A DNA stretch of 64,000 nt from JAVBNT01 sp031551355 (lineage in GTDB: Bacteria > Vulcanimicrobiota > CADAWZ01): NCBI GenBank assembly GCA_031551355.1, contig JAVBNT010000023.1, positions 21,248-85,247 on the forward strand, given 5' to 3'. The notes under the pieces are model-generated. The model made no database searches. It was not told the origin of the DNA and worked only from the letters and a program-made list of their open reading frames with translations. This document shows, piece by piece, positions 53,745 to 62,541 of the stretch (position 1 is the stretch's first letter; each line of letters starts with the position of its first letter). The position numbers and the translations under genes were made by a program.

Positions 53745-54950
53745 CTATTTGCTGGCTATTTTAGTGACTTCCGTTGCGCTCGGCCACCAATCCCACATTT
53801 TCTGGGTTTTGCCGTTCATTTCAAAGGAACTTACGAACATTTTGTGATTGGCGCTTATTGATGTAATGCCAAGCTCTTTACACGATTTTACTTCACCGGC
53901 ATCGGCAATTCCGTTACCGTTGGTATCCTGCCATACTGCGAGAGAGCTGAGAGCATCGCCTTTAACGATTCCGTTGGCATCGGCATACAGTGACAGTTTC
54001 TCAAAACCGTTGTCATATCCGCCGGCTGTTCCGAAAAGACAGCTCATATCTACTGTTCCGTCTGCTTTTGGAGCTACGAGAAGACCATCCTGAGGACCAA
54101 CCCATTCCATTGCTATTTCAAAACCGTCACCATAGAAGTCGGCTATGATGGTGTTCTTAAGGTCTACGCCTTCGTGAGGGAGGTATTGCCCCTTTGAGGC
54201 CTGGAGTTTTCCGCTGCCGCTGACATCAAGAACTATCGGTGATACGCTTTTGATGATTGCAAGGTTGTAGATGTCGGTATTCTTCTGGTTGATGACTTCT
54301 TTCGTTACAGCAGTCAGAACGCCGTCAAGATAGACGTATTCTACGGAAGAGCCTACCAGCTCCATTATACTGGTCGTCGTCTTATTCTGTTCATAAAAAT
54401 TGTTCAGGGCATTCTGATCCTTCACAACAATTGAACTTCCGATAGAGTCCTTGGCATATCCGACACCAACGGAAGCGATACTTGCAGCGTCGGAGTTTAT
54501 CGCCAAACGGGAACCGTTACCGAAAATGGCCTGTGTTCTGCCGGGACAAATTCTTGTATTATTGGCTACGGAAACAATGTCGCTCCAGTCTAGTAAGTCG
54601 GCCGTAAGTTTATTTGCACCGCCGTAATACCATCCGAAACCTACAGAAGAATTGTCAACCCAGTTCATCGGGCCATAACCGGAGCTTTCAAGCAGCTCAA
54701 AGGAAGCGCCCATCTCGCCGTTAACAGAGGGAGTATACGAATATTTGAAACTTCCCATTTTGGAACCGTAGTAGCTGCTGGCATTACCGTTATAAAGATC
54801 TATTGATACGTTGTATGTGCTTTGTGTAGTGACTTTGACCTCCGACTGTTTTAGCGAAGGGCCAACCCTTACTCCGGTCGCCGCATCGGATGCTGCCGAT
54901 AAACCGAGAACCATAACTCCTACAGCCAATGTTGTCAAGATTTTTTTCAT
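53745..54950 (-). CDS. Secreted protein with EF-hand adhesin-type module
   Basis: 401 residues from ATG 54950, seven bases after AGGAGG. Signal peptide MKKILTTLAVGVMVLGLSAASDAA. The N-terminal half is a Ser/Thr/Asn/Gly-rich beta region without known motif. The C-terminal half (from SPIVLDVSGSGKL) resembles the calcium-binding module found at the end of large RTX/hemolysin-like adhesins: DFYGDGFEIAMEWVGPQDGLLV, LYADANGIVKGDALSSLAVW, then an EF-hand loop DTNGNGIADAGEV. Here the module is in a small stand-alone secreted protein. A cell-surface or matrix role is likely. Confidence 0.75.
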   Translation of the reverse strand: MKKILTTLAVGVMVLGLSAASDAATGVRVGPSLKQSEVKVTTQSTYNVSIDLYNGNASSYYGSKMGSFKYSYTPSVNGEMGASFELLESSGYGPMNWVDNSSVGFGWYYGGANKLTADLLDWSDIVSVANNTRICPGRTQAIFGNGSRLAINSDAASIASVGVGYAKDSIGSSIVVKDQNALNNFYEQNKTTTSIMELVGSSVEYVYLDGVLTAVTKEVINQKNTDIYNLAIIKSVSPIVLDVSGSGKLQASKGQYLPHEGVDLKNTIIADFYGDGFEIAMEWVGPQDGLLVAPKADGTVDMSCLFGTAGGYDNGFEKLSLYADANGIVKGDALSSLAVWQDTNGNGIADAGEVKSCKELGITSISANHKMFVSSFEMNGKTQKMWDWWPSATEVTKIASK

Positions 54951-55182
54951 AATTCTTTGCCTCCTAAAAAATGTATTTGTTGCAAATTTCAAATCTTCTA
55001 TAACTATCATAAACAATATTTGTTGCCAAATTGTTAACAAATATTGACAATTACGCCTTAATTGTAAAAAATATTAACAAAAATTTTCAATTTCGTTAAC
55101 AAAACATTGTAAATCAAATAATCGTCAATCCAAATGCATTCCCATAAGACATGCTTTATTCTCAAAAAAATGATTCACCCCA

Positions 55183-55213
55183 TTGACTTGGAGCAAGCTC
55201 CAGATGTTATGCT
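55183..55213 (+). promoter_or_regulatory. MerR-type promoter/operator for the flavodoxin-merR unit
   Basis: TTGACT (55183-55188) and TATGCT (55208-55213) are separated by 19 bp instead of 17. The spacer holds the near-perfect dyad TGGAGCAAGCTCCA. This long-spacer operator is the hallmark of MerR-family activation. Flavodoxin and a MerR regulator follow, so autoregulation is very likely. Confidence 0.88.
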
Positions 55214-55291
55214 CATTATTGTGCGGATAAATTTTAATCATCACGGCAATTTATTCATAATAAAACAAAAACTGTAGAAAAGAGGAAAAAT

Positions 55292-55771
55292 ATGGCAAAC
55301 AAAAACTTAATCGTATACTTTACTCATTCGGGGAACACAAAAAAAATAGCGCAAATTATTAACGCCGCAACCGAAGGAACGCTATGTGAAATTAAGCCTC
55401 AAAATCCTTACCCGCAAGGATACAAAGAAGTTGTGGAACAGGCAAAAAAAGAAATTCAGGCGTTTTTTTTGCCTGAACTGCAGGAAAAGCCTGATAATAT
55501 TTCCGGTTATGATACGATCTTTATCGGTACTCCCAACTGGTGGAGTACAATTGCTCCGCCAATAGCCTCGTTCCTTTCCGGCAGTGATCTGGCCGGCAAA
55601 AAAATCCTGCCATTCTGTACCCATGGAGGCGGCGGACTCGCAAAAATCCCTCAGGACATTGCCAAACTGTGCCCTAATTCCAAAGTTCTTGAATGTCTGG
55701 AAATTTATGGCGACGGCGGCAAGGGAGCGGAAGAAAAAATAGATAACTGGCTGCAGCATAACGCGCAATAG
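55292..55771 (+). CDS. Flavodoxin
   Basis: 159 residues. FMN phosphate loop THSGNTKKIA at the N-terminus, then FIGTPNWWSTIAPPIASFL and the second FMN-binding segment FCTHGGGGLAKI. This fits the short flavodoxin/NAD(P)H-quinone-reductase-like group (flavodoxin_4 type) rather than long-chain flavodoxins of nitrogenase systems. It is controlled by the MerR-type promoter upstream and shares an operon with merR, suggesting a redox or thiol/aldehyde stress response. Confidence 0.93.
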   Translation: MANKNLIVYFTHSGNTKKIAQIINAATEGTLCEIKPQNPYPQGYKEVVEQAKKEIQAFFLPELQEKPDNISGYDTIFIGTPNWWSTIAPPIASFLSGSDLAGKKILPFCTHGGGGLAKIPQDIAKLCPNSKVLECLEIYGDGGKGAEEKIDNWLQHNAQ

Positions 55772-55814
55772 ATTTTTAATTCTAAAGTAAAAATCAGCAA
55801 AGGAATTACACATC

Positions 55815-56195
55815 ATGACAATTGCCGAAGTAAGCAAAAAATACGAACTCTCCGCCGATACGCTCCGCTATTATGAGCGGATTGGCCTGATTCCCTGCGT
55901 AGGGAGGACATCCGGCGGCATACGCAACTATACGGACGCCGACTGCAACTGGGTTGAATTTATAAAATGTATGCGTGGAGCCGGTATACAGCTTGAGGCA
56001 TTGATAGAATATGTAGCGCTTTTCCAGCAAGGAGAAGCTACCGGCGAATCCAGAAAACAGATTTTAATAGAACAAAGGGACCGTCTTACCGCAAAAATGG
56101 CTGAGATGCAAAAAACTCTGGAGCGGCTCAATTTTAAAATCAATAACTATGAAAATCATATAATCCAAAGCGAAAAAATGCTTGAGAGCAGGTAA
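55815..56195 (+). CDS. MerR-family transcriptional regulator
   Basis: 126 residues. N-terminal wHTH with the classical MTIAEVSKKYELSADTLRYYERIGLIP, wing RTSGGIRNY, then a dimerisation helix (from ~80). There are no conserved cysteines for metal binding. This fits the AdhR/NmlR-like aldehyde- or thiol-stress branch, as does the TGGAGCAAGCTCCA operator. It follows the flavodoxin by 43 bp. Confidence 0.95.
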   Translation: MTIAEVSKKYELSADTLRYYERIGLIPCVGRTSGGIRNYTDADCNWVEFIKCMRGAGIQLEALIEYVALFQQGEATGESRKQILIEQRDRLTAKMAEMQKTLERLNFKINNYENHIIQSEKMLESR

Positions 56196-56250
56196 AGCCG
56201 GACCACAAAGTATATAGAACCTTAGTCTTCCAAACGGCTAAATCACAAAA

Positions 56251-56277
56251 ATAAAAAACCGCCTTTACAGACGGCTT
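56251..56277 (-). terminator. Hairpin after the small membrane protein gene
   Basis: On the minus strand AAGCCGTC...GGCGGTT, with one bulge, is followed by TTTTTT. It lies between convergent merR and the small membrane protein gene. Confidence 0.65.
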
Positions 56278-56329
56278 CATTGTTTTACAGCCACTGTTCC
56301 ACAGCAGCCGAAAAAAACTTTTAAAGTGT

Positions 56330-56626
56330 TCAGGTCTTGCAGTCTTTTGTTTTATCGCTTGCGGCAGGAGCCCCGCCGGCGGAAACAGTGCCGCTCCGCT
56401 CATCAACCTCAGCGGTCATCCCGGTATTGCTGTAAGCTTCGTAAAGACTGCCGTCAAAATTAACAATGCCTTCATACGTTGTCATTTCCATAATAACCGG
56501 CGCAGGCACTTCCTTGGGAGCAACTTTGCCTAAAGGAGAAACCGGCACCTTATAATAAAACATGGAATAGACAAATATTGAAAGGACAAATATAAAAAAT
56601 AATACTTTGAAAACTTTCATAGCCAT
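56330..56626 (-). CDS. Small single-span membrane protein, unknown
   Basis: 98 residues from ATG 56626 (ATG 56620 also possible). One N-terminal hydrophobic span (VFKVLFFIFVLSIFVYSMFYY) is followed by a periplasmic tail with YEGIVNFDGSLYEAY and a Ser/Ala/Gly-rich end. No family recognised. No clear ribosome binding site is visible. Confidence 0.55.
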   Translation of the reverse strand: MAMKVFKVLFFIFVLSIFVYSMFYYKVPVSPLGKVAPKEVPAPVIMEMTTYEGIVNFDGSLYEAYSNTGMTAEVDERSGTVSAGGAPAASDKTKDCKT

Positions 56627-56652
56627 AGATTCATCATAACACAAAATGGCGG

Positions 56653-57465
56653 TTATTGTCCATTTAGTTCAATACGCCGCCTCGTTTTTAAAAGATTTTC
56701 CCGATGAGAGTCAATATAAAACTCATCCGCAACAACAGTGCCGTTACTCAGAAAATCAGCCGCGGCAAGTTTATCAGCCTCTCTTTGAGGTGACTTTTTC
56801 AGCAAACTTTCCAGATAAAAAATATTGTCGGCAATCAGAGCCGGATCCGTTCTGTTGCCATGCGACGGAAATACCGATACGGGAGCTTTTTGCGCCAGCA
56901 ATTTTAAATTTTTAAGCAGCACATCGGCTCCGGCCAGTTCCGAGTCTTCATGGACAAGCGGCAGCGGATCTTCAAGGGAATCACCGGCAATACAGATATG
57001 ATACGGTTCCAACCAAATCAATATTGAATCAGATGAATGCCCCGGCAAATGCTCCAGAATAACGGTACAATCATCATCCGCAAACGAAAGGCGCTCTGAA
57101 AACGTAATTGACGGCAAAACAATCCTGACATCGCCGGCAATCCACTGCGGATTTGTTTGCCGGTAGCCCTCCAAAGTCTCCAATGCAGACATTTTCATCT
57201 GCTCAAGGCAATTTTCATGGGCGATGATCGATTTAGGGTCAAAAAGACAGTTTCCCCAGATATGATCATAATGATGATGGGTATTGATTACAAAACACTG
57301 CCTGCCTTCAGCCATTTGCCCGGCAAAACTCTTCATATCGGCAATGGATTCCGGTCCCATATATGTATCGACGATAAAAAGCCGGCTTGCGGTTTTAATT
57401 ATAAAACAATTGGTATTAAAAAGTCCGTAGTTAAATAAAAAAAGATTATCATTTATCTGTTTCAT
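56653..57465 (-). CDS. Metallo-beta-lactamase-fold hydrolase
   Basis: 270 residues from ATG 57465, eight bases after AAGGA; the open frame reaches further without start signals. The metal motif is NTHHHYDHIWGN (HxHxDH), with HENC, LPGHSSDS (His in the third block) and VFPSHGNRTDP. It resembles glyoxalase II-like and other small-molecule hydrolases. The substrate is not predictable. The GNAT gene upstream overlaps its extended frame, so they may be co-transcribed. Confidence 0.9.
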   Translation of the reverse strand: MKQINDNLFLFNYGLFNTNCFIIKTASRLFIVDTYMGPESIADMKSFAGQMAEGRQCFVINTHHHYDHIWGNCLFDPKSIIAHENCLEQMKMSALETLEGYRQTNPQWIAGDVRIVLPSITFSERLSFADDDCTVILEHLPGHSSDSILIWLEPYHICIAGDSLEDPLPLVHEDSELAGADVLLKNLKLLAQKAPVSVFPSHGNRTDPALIADNIFYLESLLKKSPQREADKLAAADFLSNGTVVADEFYIDSHRENLLKTRRRIELNGQ

Positions 57466-57475
57466 AAATATATCC

Positions 57476-58000
57476 TTAATGGGGTTTTGCCTTTTGCCAT
57501 AACAAAGTATCTCCTGTTTGCCTAAAAATTTCAAAACCCAGTTTTTCAAGCAGAGCCATGGAAACATCATTGGTTTTTAAGGTCTCCGCCCTGACGAAGT
57601 TTACATTTTCCATACCGAACGCCCATGAAATGATTCCGCTCAAAGCTTCAAAAGCATATCCCGCCGACCTATACGCCTCCTGGATTACATAACCTATTTC
57701 AACAGTGCCTGTATCATCAGGCTGCGAATAAAAGGCCAGTCCGCCAATAATTCTGTTTTCACTCTTTAATATGATTTCCCAGTTTGTATACCAATACCAG
57801 CGATTCTCATTTTGGCGCACAAGGCGGATCATTTCTTCCAGTGACTCTGAAACCATTTTAACAGTATCATCATCATACTCCACGAAAGTTTCAGTCAGAC
57901 CAAGGCTGCGCTCCATTAAAAAACGCCCCTGACGGCACAAAAAAAGATGCTCCGGCGTCAGGGGAATAATTTTAAGCCGCTTTGTTTCAATTGGCTCCAT
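57476..58000 (-). CDS. GNAT acetyltransferase, RimJ/RimL type
   Basis: 174 residues. N-terminal ETKRLKIIPLTPEHLFL, GGLAFYSQPDDTGTVEIGYVI, and the acetyl-CoA loop RSAGYAFEALSGII fit the RimJ/RimL family, which acetylates protein N-termini. KTNDVSMALLEKLGFE is the typical C-terminal motif. It overlaps the MBL gene's upstream region and lies just before the HELVH protein gene. Confidence 0.9.
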   Translation of the reverse strand: MEPIETKRLKIIPLTPEHLFLCRQGRFLMERSLGLTETFVEYDDDTVKMVSESLEEMIRLVRQNENRWYWYTNWEIILKSENRIIGGLAFYSQPDDTGTVEIGYVIQEAYRSAGYAFEALSGIISWAFGMENVNFVRAETLKTNDVSMALLEKLGFEIFRQTGDTLLWQKAKPH

Positions 58001-58006
58001 ACTCTA

Positions 58007-58573
58007 TCAATTCTGAAATTTGACGGTCTTTTTAGCATAGTTCAAAACAGCTTCCGGTCCGTCTTTTTTATCTATTTCCATCATGCGCTGAATAACCTTC
58101 CTCTCGATCGGATCACCGCTGCCATTCATTGCCCTTCCTGCCAAATCAGGTCTTTTCATAAAAAGGCAGGCTCTCATTTCCGCCCAACAGGCAAGACCTT
58201 CCGAAACAGCGCGGTCCTGCAGCGGGCAATTTGTCGTCTGCCATGCATGAACAAGTTCATGCACACATGACGGTATTAGTATATCTTTGGAATAACCTTT
58301 AGGAATCCATATGGCTTCCGGACTATGGGCCTGATAAAAGGCAAAAGTCCGATCTCCTGAACGCTCTCCAGAAGAATGAGTCTGGAGATACTCGAGCGGC
58401 TCGACACGTATATATATATCCCTGTCGATTTTTATTCCAAGCCATGAAAGAACTTTCTTCGCTTCCACGACACAGGCTTTGCCGTCCGCTTCCGTATTAA
58501 CTATCGGAGATTGGGCCTGGACAGCAGATAGGGAAATAAGCAAAACAAAAAATATTAAGGCAAAATACTTCAT
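58007..58573 (-). CDS. Secreted HExxH zinc-metalloprotein
   Basis: 188 residues from ATG 58573, with AGGAGGG upstream. Signal peptide MKYFALIFFVLLISLSAVQA. The metal motif is HELVHAWQ (His105, Glu106, His109) and EGLACWAE (Glu125) follows 16 residues later, the short-spaced gluzincin layout. It resembles small lytic metallopeptidase-like secreted proteins of unknown target. Confidence 0.75.
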   Translation of the reverse strand: MKYFALIFFVLLISLSAVQAQSPIVNTEADGKACVVEAKKVLSWLGIKIDRDIYIRVEPLEYLQTHSSGERSGDRTFAFYQAHSPEAIWIPKGYSKDILIPSCVHELVHAWQTTNCPLQDRAVSEGLACWAEMRACLFMKRPDLAGRAMNGSGDPIERKVIQRMMEIDKKDGPEAVLNYAKKTVKFQN

Positions 58574-58772
58574 AAGCACCCTCCTGATAAGCAAAATCGC
58601 TCCTGAAAGATATTGTAACATGTCAAAAAAGAAAAAGAAAGATTAAATCAATATAATAAAAAATTTAAACCAATAAATTCCCTGCAAAGCAGCAGCGCAA
58701 AAAGGATAGCAGCGTCAAACAATAGAACTCTAAAAAATCAATTCAACTAAAATTATCAAGGAAACATAAATT

Positions 58773-59282
58773 ATGAAATTCAAACAAACAGCAATCTTAC
58801 TTCTGGCCGTTATTTTACTTCAGTCAGGATGCGGCCTTTTCAAAGATCCCAAAAAAGATGTAGAAAAAGCTTATCAGCAGTTTATAACATCCATTGTCGA
58901 CAAAAACTGGCCGCAAACATGGAATTCAATGGCATATGAAAGTCAAAAACAATATGATGACTTTGTCTTCAAACCGTTCAAAACCGTTCTACTGAGAGTT
59001 CCCGCCGAAAAAAAGCGCATAAAACTGGACAAGCTTAACGTGACAACCGAGCAAATAGAAAATATGTCACCGCCCGATTTTTTCTCGCTGCAAATGACGC
59101 ATACTCCTCTAAGAGACGAGATTCTAAAAATTATTGCCCCCGAAAGAACCATTGAAAGTATAGAAGTCAATGGCAGCGAAGCAGTAATAACAATGAAAGA
59201 AGACAAAAAAACAATCCATATGAAACTGGAAGACAGTCAGTGGAGAATAGTAGTGTTTAAACCGGGCAAGCTTATACAATAA
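58773..59282 (+). CDS. Small lipoprotein with NTF2-like fold, unknown function
   Basis: 169 residues. Signal peptide MKFKQTAILLLAVILLQSGC with Cys20 as probable lipidation site (LQSGC is a slightly weak lipobox). The remainder, with helices around KKDVEKAYQQFITSIVDKNWPQTWNSM and a closing strand KKTIHMKLEDSQWRIVVFKPG, resembles DUF4878/NTF2-like lipoproteins that often sit near envelope genes. Confidence 0.7.
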   Translation: MKFKQTAILLLAVILLQSGCGLFKDPKKDVEKAYQQFITSIVDKNWPQTWNSMAYESQKQYDDFVFKPFKTVLLRVPAEKKRIKLDKLNVTTEQIENMSPPDFFSLQMTHTPLRDEILKIIAPERTIESIEVNGSEAVITMKEDKKTIHMKLEDSQWRIVVFKPGKLIQ

Positions 59283-59289
59283 TTTAAAT

Positions 59290-59318
59290 GGGGCGTTAAT
59301 CAACGCCCCCGTTTTTAA
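59290..59318 (+). terminator. Terminator after the NTF2-like lipoprotein
   Basis: GGGGCGTT (59290-59297) pairs with AACGCCCC (59302-59309), followed by CGTTTTT. Confidence 0.9.
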
Positions 59319-59398
59319 TGATTTGCCTTAGTCTTCTGATACAATTAGCCAGCTTTTAATCTGGAAGCAATAATTTTGCTTAAAAAGCCAATAACTAG

Positions 59399-60298
59399 TC
59401 ACCATTTTTGCAACTCACAATTCCATTGCCCGAAAAATTCTGTTTCCTCAATTATCGACTTAAATACCGGTTTCAAAAACTTCCGTACCATTTTCAATAC
59501 CTCATCAAACTCAATTCCCTCCGCGACATTTGCTCTACGGCGAAAGGCCTTCCATTGTTTGTGTTTGTCTATATTTTGTATAAGCTCATTCGAAAAAACT
59601 GTGGGATTATCGGATATTACTGTACCACGCCGTGTCAGTGTCTTCGTCATAGCTTCAAGCAGTAATCGTCCGTCGAAATTGAATTTTAGACAAAGGCTGT
59701 AAATATCATAAAAATCCTTCATTCTGCTATTAGCGCCAGCCAAATACAGCATAGCCTCAAACTTTTCAGCAATGATTGATTCTTTTGAATATGCCTGAAT
59801 AATTGGCTTGGGCATATTAAGCAGGGTCGGATATTCCATTGTCTGTGGCTTAGGAACAATAACATCACCGAATCCAATATCAAACTGTAAGGTTTTACGG
59901 ACATTTCCCAAATAGGCGGTTAATTTTATCCTTACCCCTTCATAATCGGCATCTTCCCTGATACGTTCGCTTGTAATATTTTCCTTGTCAAAAATTATAG
60001 CATCGTCCACTTCAATTTCGATGATCTTTACAAAAATATTCCTCAAGTCATCAAGATCATTCGTCATCTGCCTGATAGACAAGTCAATATCTTTAGTAGT
60101 TCGAGCCAGCTCATTCATAATTGTATACAGAAGTAAACCGCCTTTTAAAACGAACTGCTCACTGTATTCTGAAACTGATATTCGATACAATAGCCGCTCA
60201 ATAAAGTAAAGCATAAGCACAAAGTCAAAAGGTTTATGTTCATTGTTCGCAATATTTTTAAGGCGAGCCCTTATAGATGATGATTTTTTCTCACTCAA
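59399..60298 (-). CDS. AbiEii-type toxin (nucleotidyltransferase)
   Basis: 299 residues. The nucleotidyltransferase core has FVLKGGLLLYTI (Gly53-Gly54), then RTTKDIDLSIR (Asp70, Asp72) and FDIGFGD. This is the AbiEii/DUF1814 pattern of type IV toxin-antitoxin systems. Close homologues add nucleotides to tRNA acceptor ends and stop translation, which abort phage growth. Its ATG overlaps the end of the AbiEi gene by four bases, so it is translated with its antitoxin. Confidence 0.93.
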   Translation of the reverse strand: MSEKKSSSIRARLKNIANNEHKPFDFVLMLYFIERLLYRISVSEYSEQFVLKGGLLLYTIMNELARTTKDIDLSIRQMTNDLDDLRNIFVKIIEIEVDDAIIFDKENITSERIREDADYEGVRIKLTAYLGNVRKTLQFDIGFGDVIVPKPQTMEYPTLLNMPKPIIQAYSKESIIAEKFEAMLYLAGANSRMKDFYDIYSLCLKFNFDGRLLLEAMTKTLTRRGTVISDNPTVFSNELIQNIDKHKQWKAFRRRANVAEGIEFDEVLKMVRKFLKPVFKSIIEETEFFGQWNCELQKW

Positions 60299-60900
60299 AG
60301 CATTGCCTCCACATAGGGAAGCATTACTTTCTTCTTCCCCATTATTTTTGCATATTCAAGAAGCTTCTGTATGTTACAATTTCCCTTCGAAATATAGTTC
60401 TTAAGCACTTCCAAAGCAATGGATTTTTCAATTTCCTTGTCATATTTAAAACAATCGCATACAACTTTTTCTATATCATAAATCCGTAGTTTAGCCCCAT
60501 TTAATTCCGTCTCGGATATACCTAGTTTAAAATGCTTATCCGCCATTCGATAAATTTTTATATATCCGGATTGCGGCAGAGTAGGGACATTGACACTGCG
60601 CGGCAATGCAATGCAAACAAACGATGGATTTACTGTAGACAATTCATAATATTCAATCGCCGTAAAAAGACAAACAACACCCTGTGGAATCAGTTTCACT
60701 GCAATTAAAATATCAGATATTTCGTGCGCCTTCTCAGACAGCAAATAATACCCATGTTTAATTCTTTCAAGCATCCCGGCGGCAACCATTTCTTTTATAT
60801 TGCGACTTGAAAAACCAATCTCCCGCAACTCGAAAGCTTTCATCACAGTAATATTATTATTGAAAAGACTTTGTATTTTATTTATTTTTTTAAGCTTCAC
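60295..60900 (-). CDS. AbiEi-type antitoxin
   Basis: About 201 residues from GTG 60900, five bases after AAAGGTG; ATG 60927 lies inside the promoter palindrome and lacks a site. An N-terminal winged helix (KAFELREIGFSSRNIKEMVAAGMLERIKHGYYLL) is followed by the C-terminal AbiEi domain. It should neutralise the neighbouring nucleotidyltransferase and repress the operon. The toxin and antitoxin together form a phage-abortive pair. Confidence 0.9.
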   Translation of the reverse strand: MKLKKINKIQSLFNNNITVMKAFELREIGFSSRNIKEMVAAGMLERIKHGYYLLSEKAHEISDILIAVKLIPQGVVCLFTAIEYYELSTVNPSFVCIALPRSVNVPTLPQSGYIKIYRMADKHFKLGISETELNGAKLRIYDIEKVVCDCFKYDKEIEKSIALEVLKNYISKGNCNIQKLLEYAKIMGKKKVMLPYVEAML

Positions 60901-60914
60901 AAATTCACCTTTAT

Positions 60915-60941
60915 CATTCCATAGCATATATATATGGAATG
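60915..60941. promoter_or_regulatory. Palindromic operator of the AbiE pair
   Basis: The 9-bp perfect arms CATTCCATA (60915-60923) and TATGGAATG (60933-60941) lie just upstream of the GTG start, where AbiEi-type antitoxins autoregulate. Confidence 0.7.
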
Positions 60942-61188
60942 GAATTAGTGCATTTATTTATATTATATCAGAGTTTACAAATCAATGCAAATTGACAATA
61001 TGAATGTAAGGCAAATATTAATGAGCTGCAAAATGAATACTCCTCCAAGTGTAATTGCCACTCAGCTTCCAAACAGCTTGATTCTATTATCAAATAAAAA
61101 GGAATTTTGTTTCTATACTTAATATTAATAAAAAAAAGACAATAATATAAAAAAATGTTTGAACAACGACAAAGTGGGAGAAAATAAA

Positions 61189-62471
61189 ATGAACAATTAT
61201 TTCATAAAACATTTATGTTTTTTTTCTTTGCTTATTTTTTTACTTGCAGCGCAGAACTGCCTAAAAATAACAGGATTAGCTTTGAAGAACTGGTAAAAAC
61301 GGGAACAGCTCAGAAAGTTTCCCTTGCCATAAAAAACGGAGCGGATGTTAATCTTAAAAATAAAAATGACTCAACACCCCTTATGTATGCGGCAGCGTAT
61401 AATAAAGTTGAAGTTATTAAAATATTAATAGAAGCCGGAGCAGATATTGAAGCTAGAGATAAAGACGGTACAACCCCTCTAATTTATGCAGCAAGAAACA
61501 AAGAACCGGAAATCATAAGAGCCTTCATAAGCGCCGGAGCTAATATTGAAGCTAAAGACAAAAACGGTACAACTCCTCTAATTTATGCAGCAAAAAACAC
61601 TAAACCGGAAGTCATAAGGACCTTAATAAACGCCGGAGCTAATATCGAGGCAAAAGACAAAGAAGGGGTAACTATTTTAATGTATGCTGCCGGATACAAC
61701 CCTAATCCGGAAATAACAAGGACTTTAATAGAGGCAGGGGCTAATATCGAGGCAAAAAGCAAAGATGGAATAACTCCCCTATTTTTTGCAGCAAGTGCCA
61801 ATTCTGAGGTGGAAATTATCAGGGTTTTAACAGAAGCCGGAGCTAATATTGAGGCGAAAGATAAATACGGTGCAACTCCTCTGATGTATGCGGCAGGTAA
61901 CAATTCTGAGCCGGAAATCATTAAAACTCTGGTAAATGCCGGAGCTAATATTGGGGCAAAAGATAAAGACGGTGAAACTCCTCTGATGTCTGCAGCAAAA
62001 AACAACACTAAACCGGAAATCATTAAAACTTTAATAGAAGCCGGAGCGGATATCGAGGCGAAAGATAAATACGGTGCAACTCCTCTGATGTACGCAGCAG
62101 GTAACAATTCTGAGCCGGAAATCATTAAAACTTTAACAGAAGCCGGAGCTAACATTGAGGCGAAAGATAAATACAGGTTAACTCCACTAATGTATGCGGC
62201 AAGAAACAACACTAAACCGGAAATCATTAAAACTTTAATAGAAGCCGGAGCGGATATCGAGGCGAAAGATAAAGATGTTGTAACTCCTCTGATGTATGCG
62301 GCGAGTTTTAACGCTGAACCGAAAGTGATCACCGCTTTAATAGAAGCCGGGGCTAATCTCAATGCGAAAAACAAATATGGAAAGACTGTTTTGGATTGTT
62401 GCAAAAATTCTGAAATCAGAAAACTTATTATCCAGGCCGGCGGAAAGTCAGGAAAACGAGTTTTAGCGTAA
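61189..62471 (+). CDS. Secreted ankyrin-repeat protein, interrupted by a -1 frameshift in the signal peptide
   Basis: ATG 61189 has GTGGGAG upstream and opens a signal peptide (MNNYFIKHLCFFSLLIFL). That frame runs out within about 35 codons. The ankyrin frame, open from 61215, begins effectively at TCSAELPKNNRISFEELV. Joining them needs a -1 shift, and an in-phase T TTT TTA lies at 61236-61242. The ankyrin part holds about eleven repeats (GANIEAKDKDG-TPLMYAA, E-II-TLI-AG). Either one T is missing from the assembly, or the site is phase-variable, or the shift is programmed. The protein is probably secreted. No partner is known. Confidence 0.7.
61236..61242 (+). promoter_or_regulatory. Slippery heptamer T TTT TTA in phase with the upstream frame
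   Basis: In the frame starting at 61189, codons ATT-TTT-TTA create the classical -1 slippery site exactly where the downstream frame takes over. No strong stem or pseudoknot is obvious just after it. Confidence 0.5.
61849..62128 (+). repeat. Near-identical DNA repeats inside the ankyrin gene
   Basis: A ~75-bp unit starting GAGGCGAAAGATAAATACGG (near 61850) recurs around 62049 almost unchanged, while the other repeats have drifted. Such direct repeats allow gain or loss of ankyrin units by recombination. Confidence 0.7.
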
Positions 62472-62541
62472 AACACTCAGAAATTCAAAAACTGTAATAT
62501 TTTAGATTTTAACAAACAAAATAAGTTTGGAGTAAAAAACA

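Noticed and set aside
61583..62476. Leftward 297-codon frame opposite the ankyrin gene
   Set aside because: Repetitive DNA keeps the opposite strand open; the translation mirrors the repeats and has no start signals.
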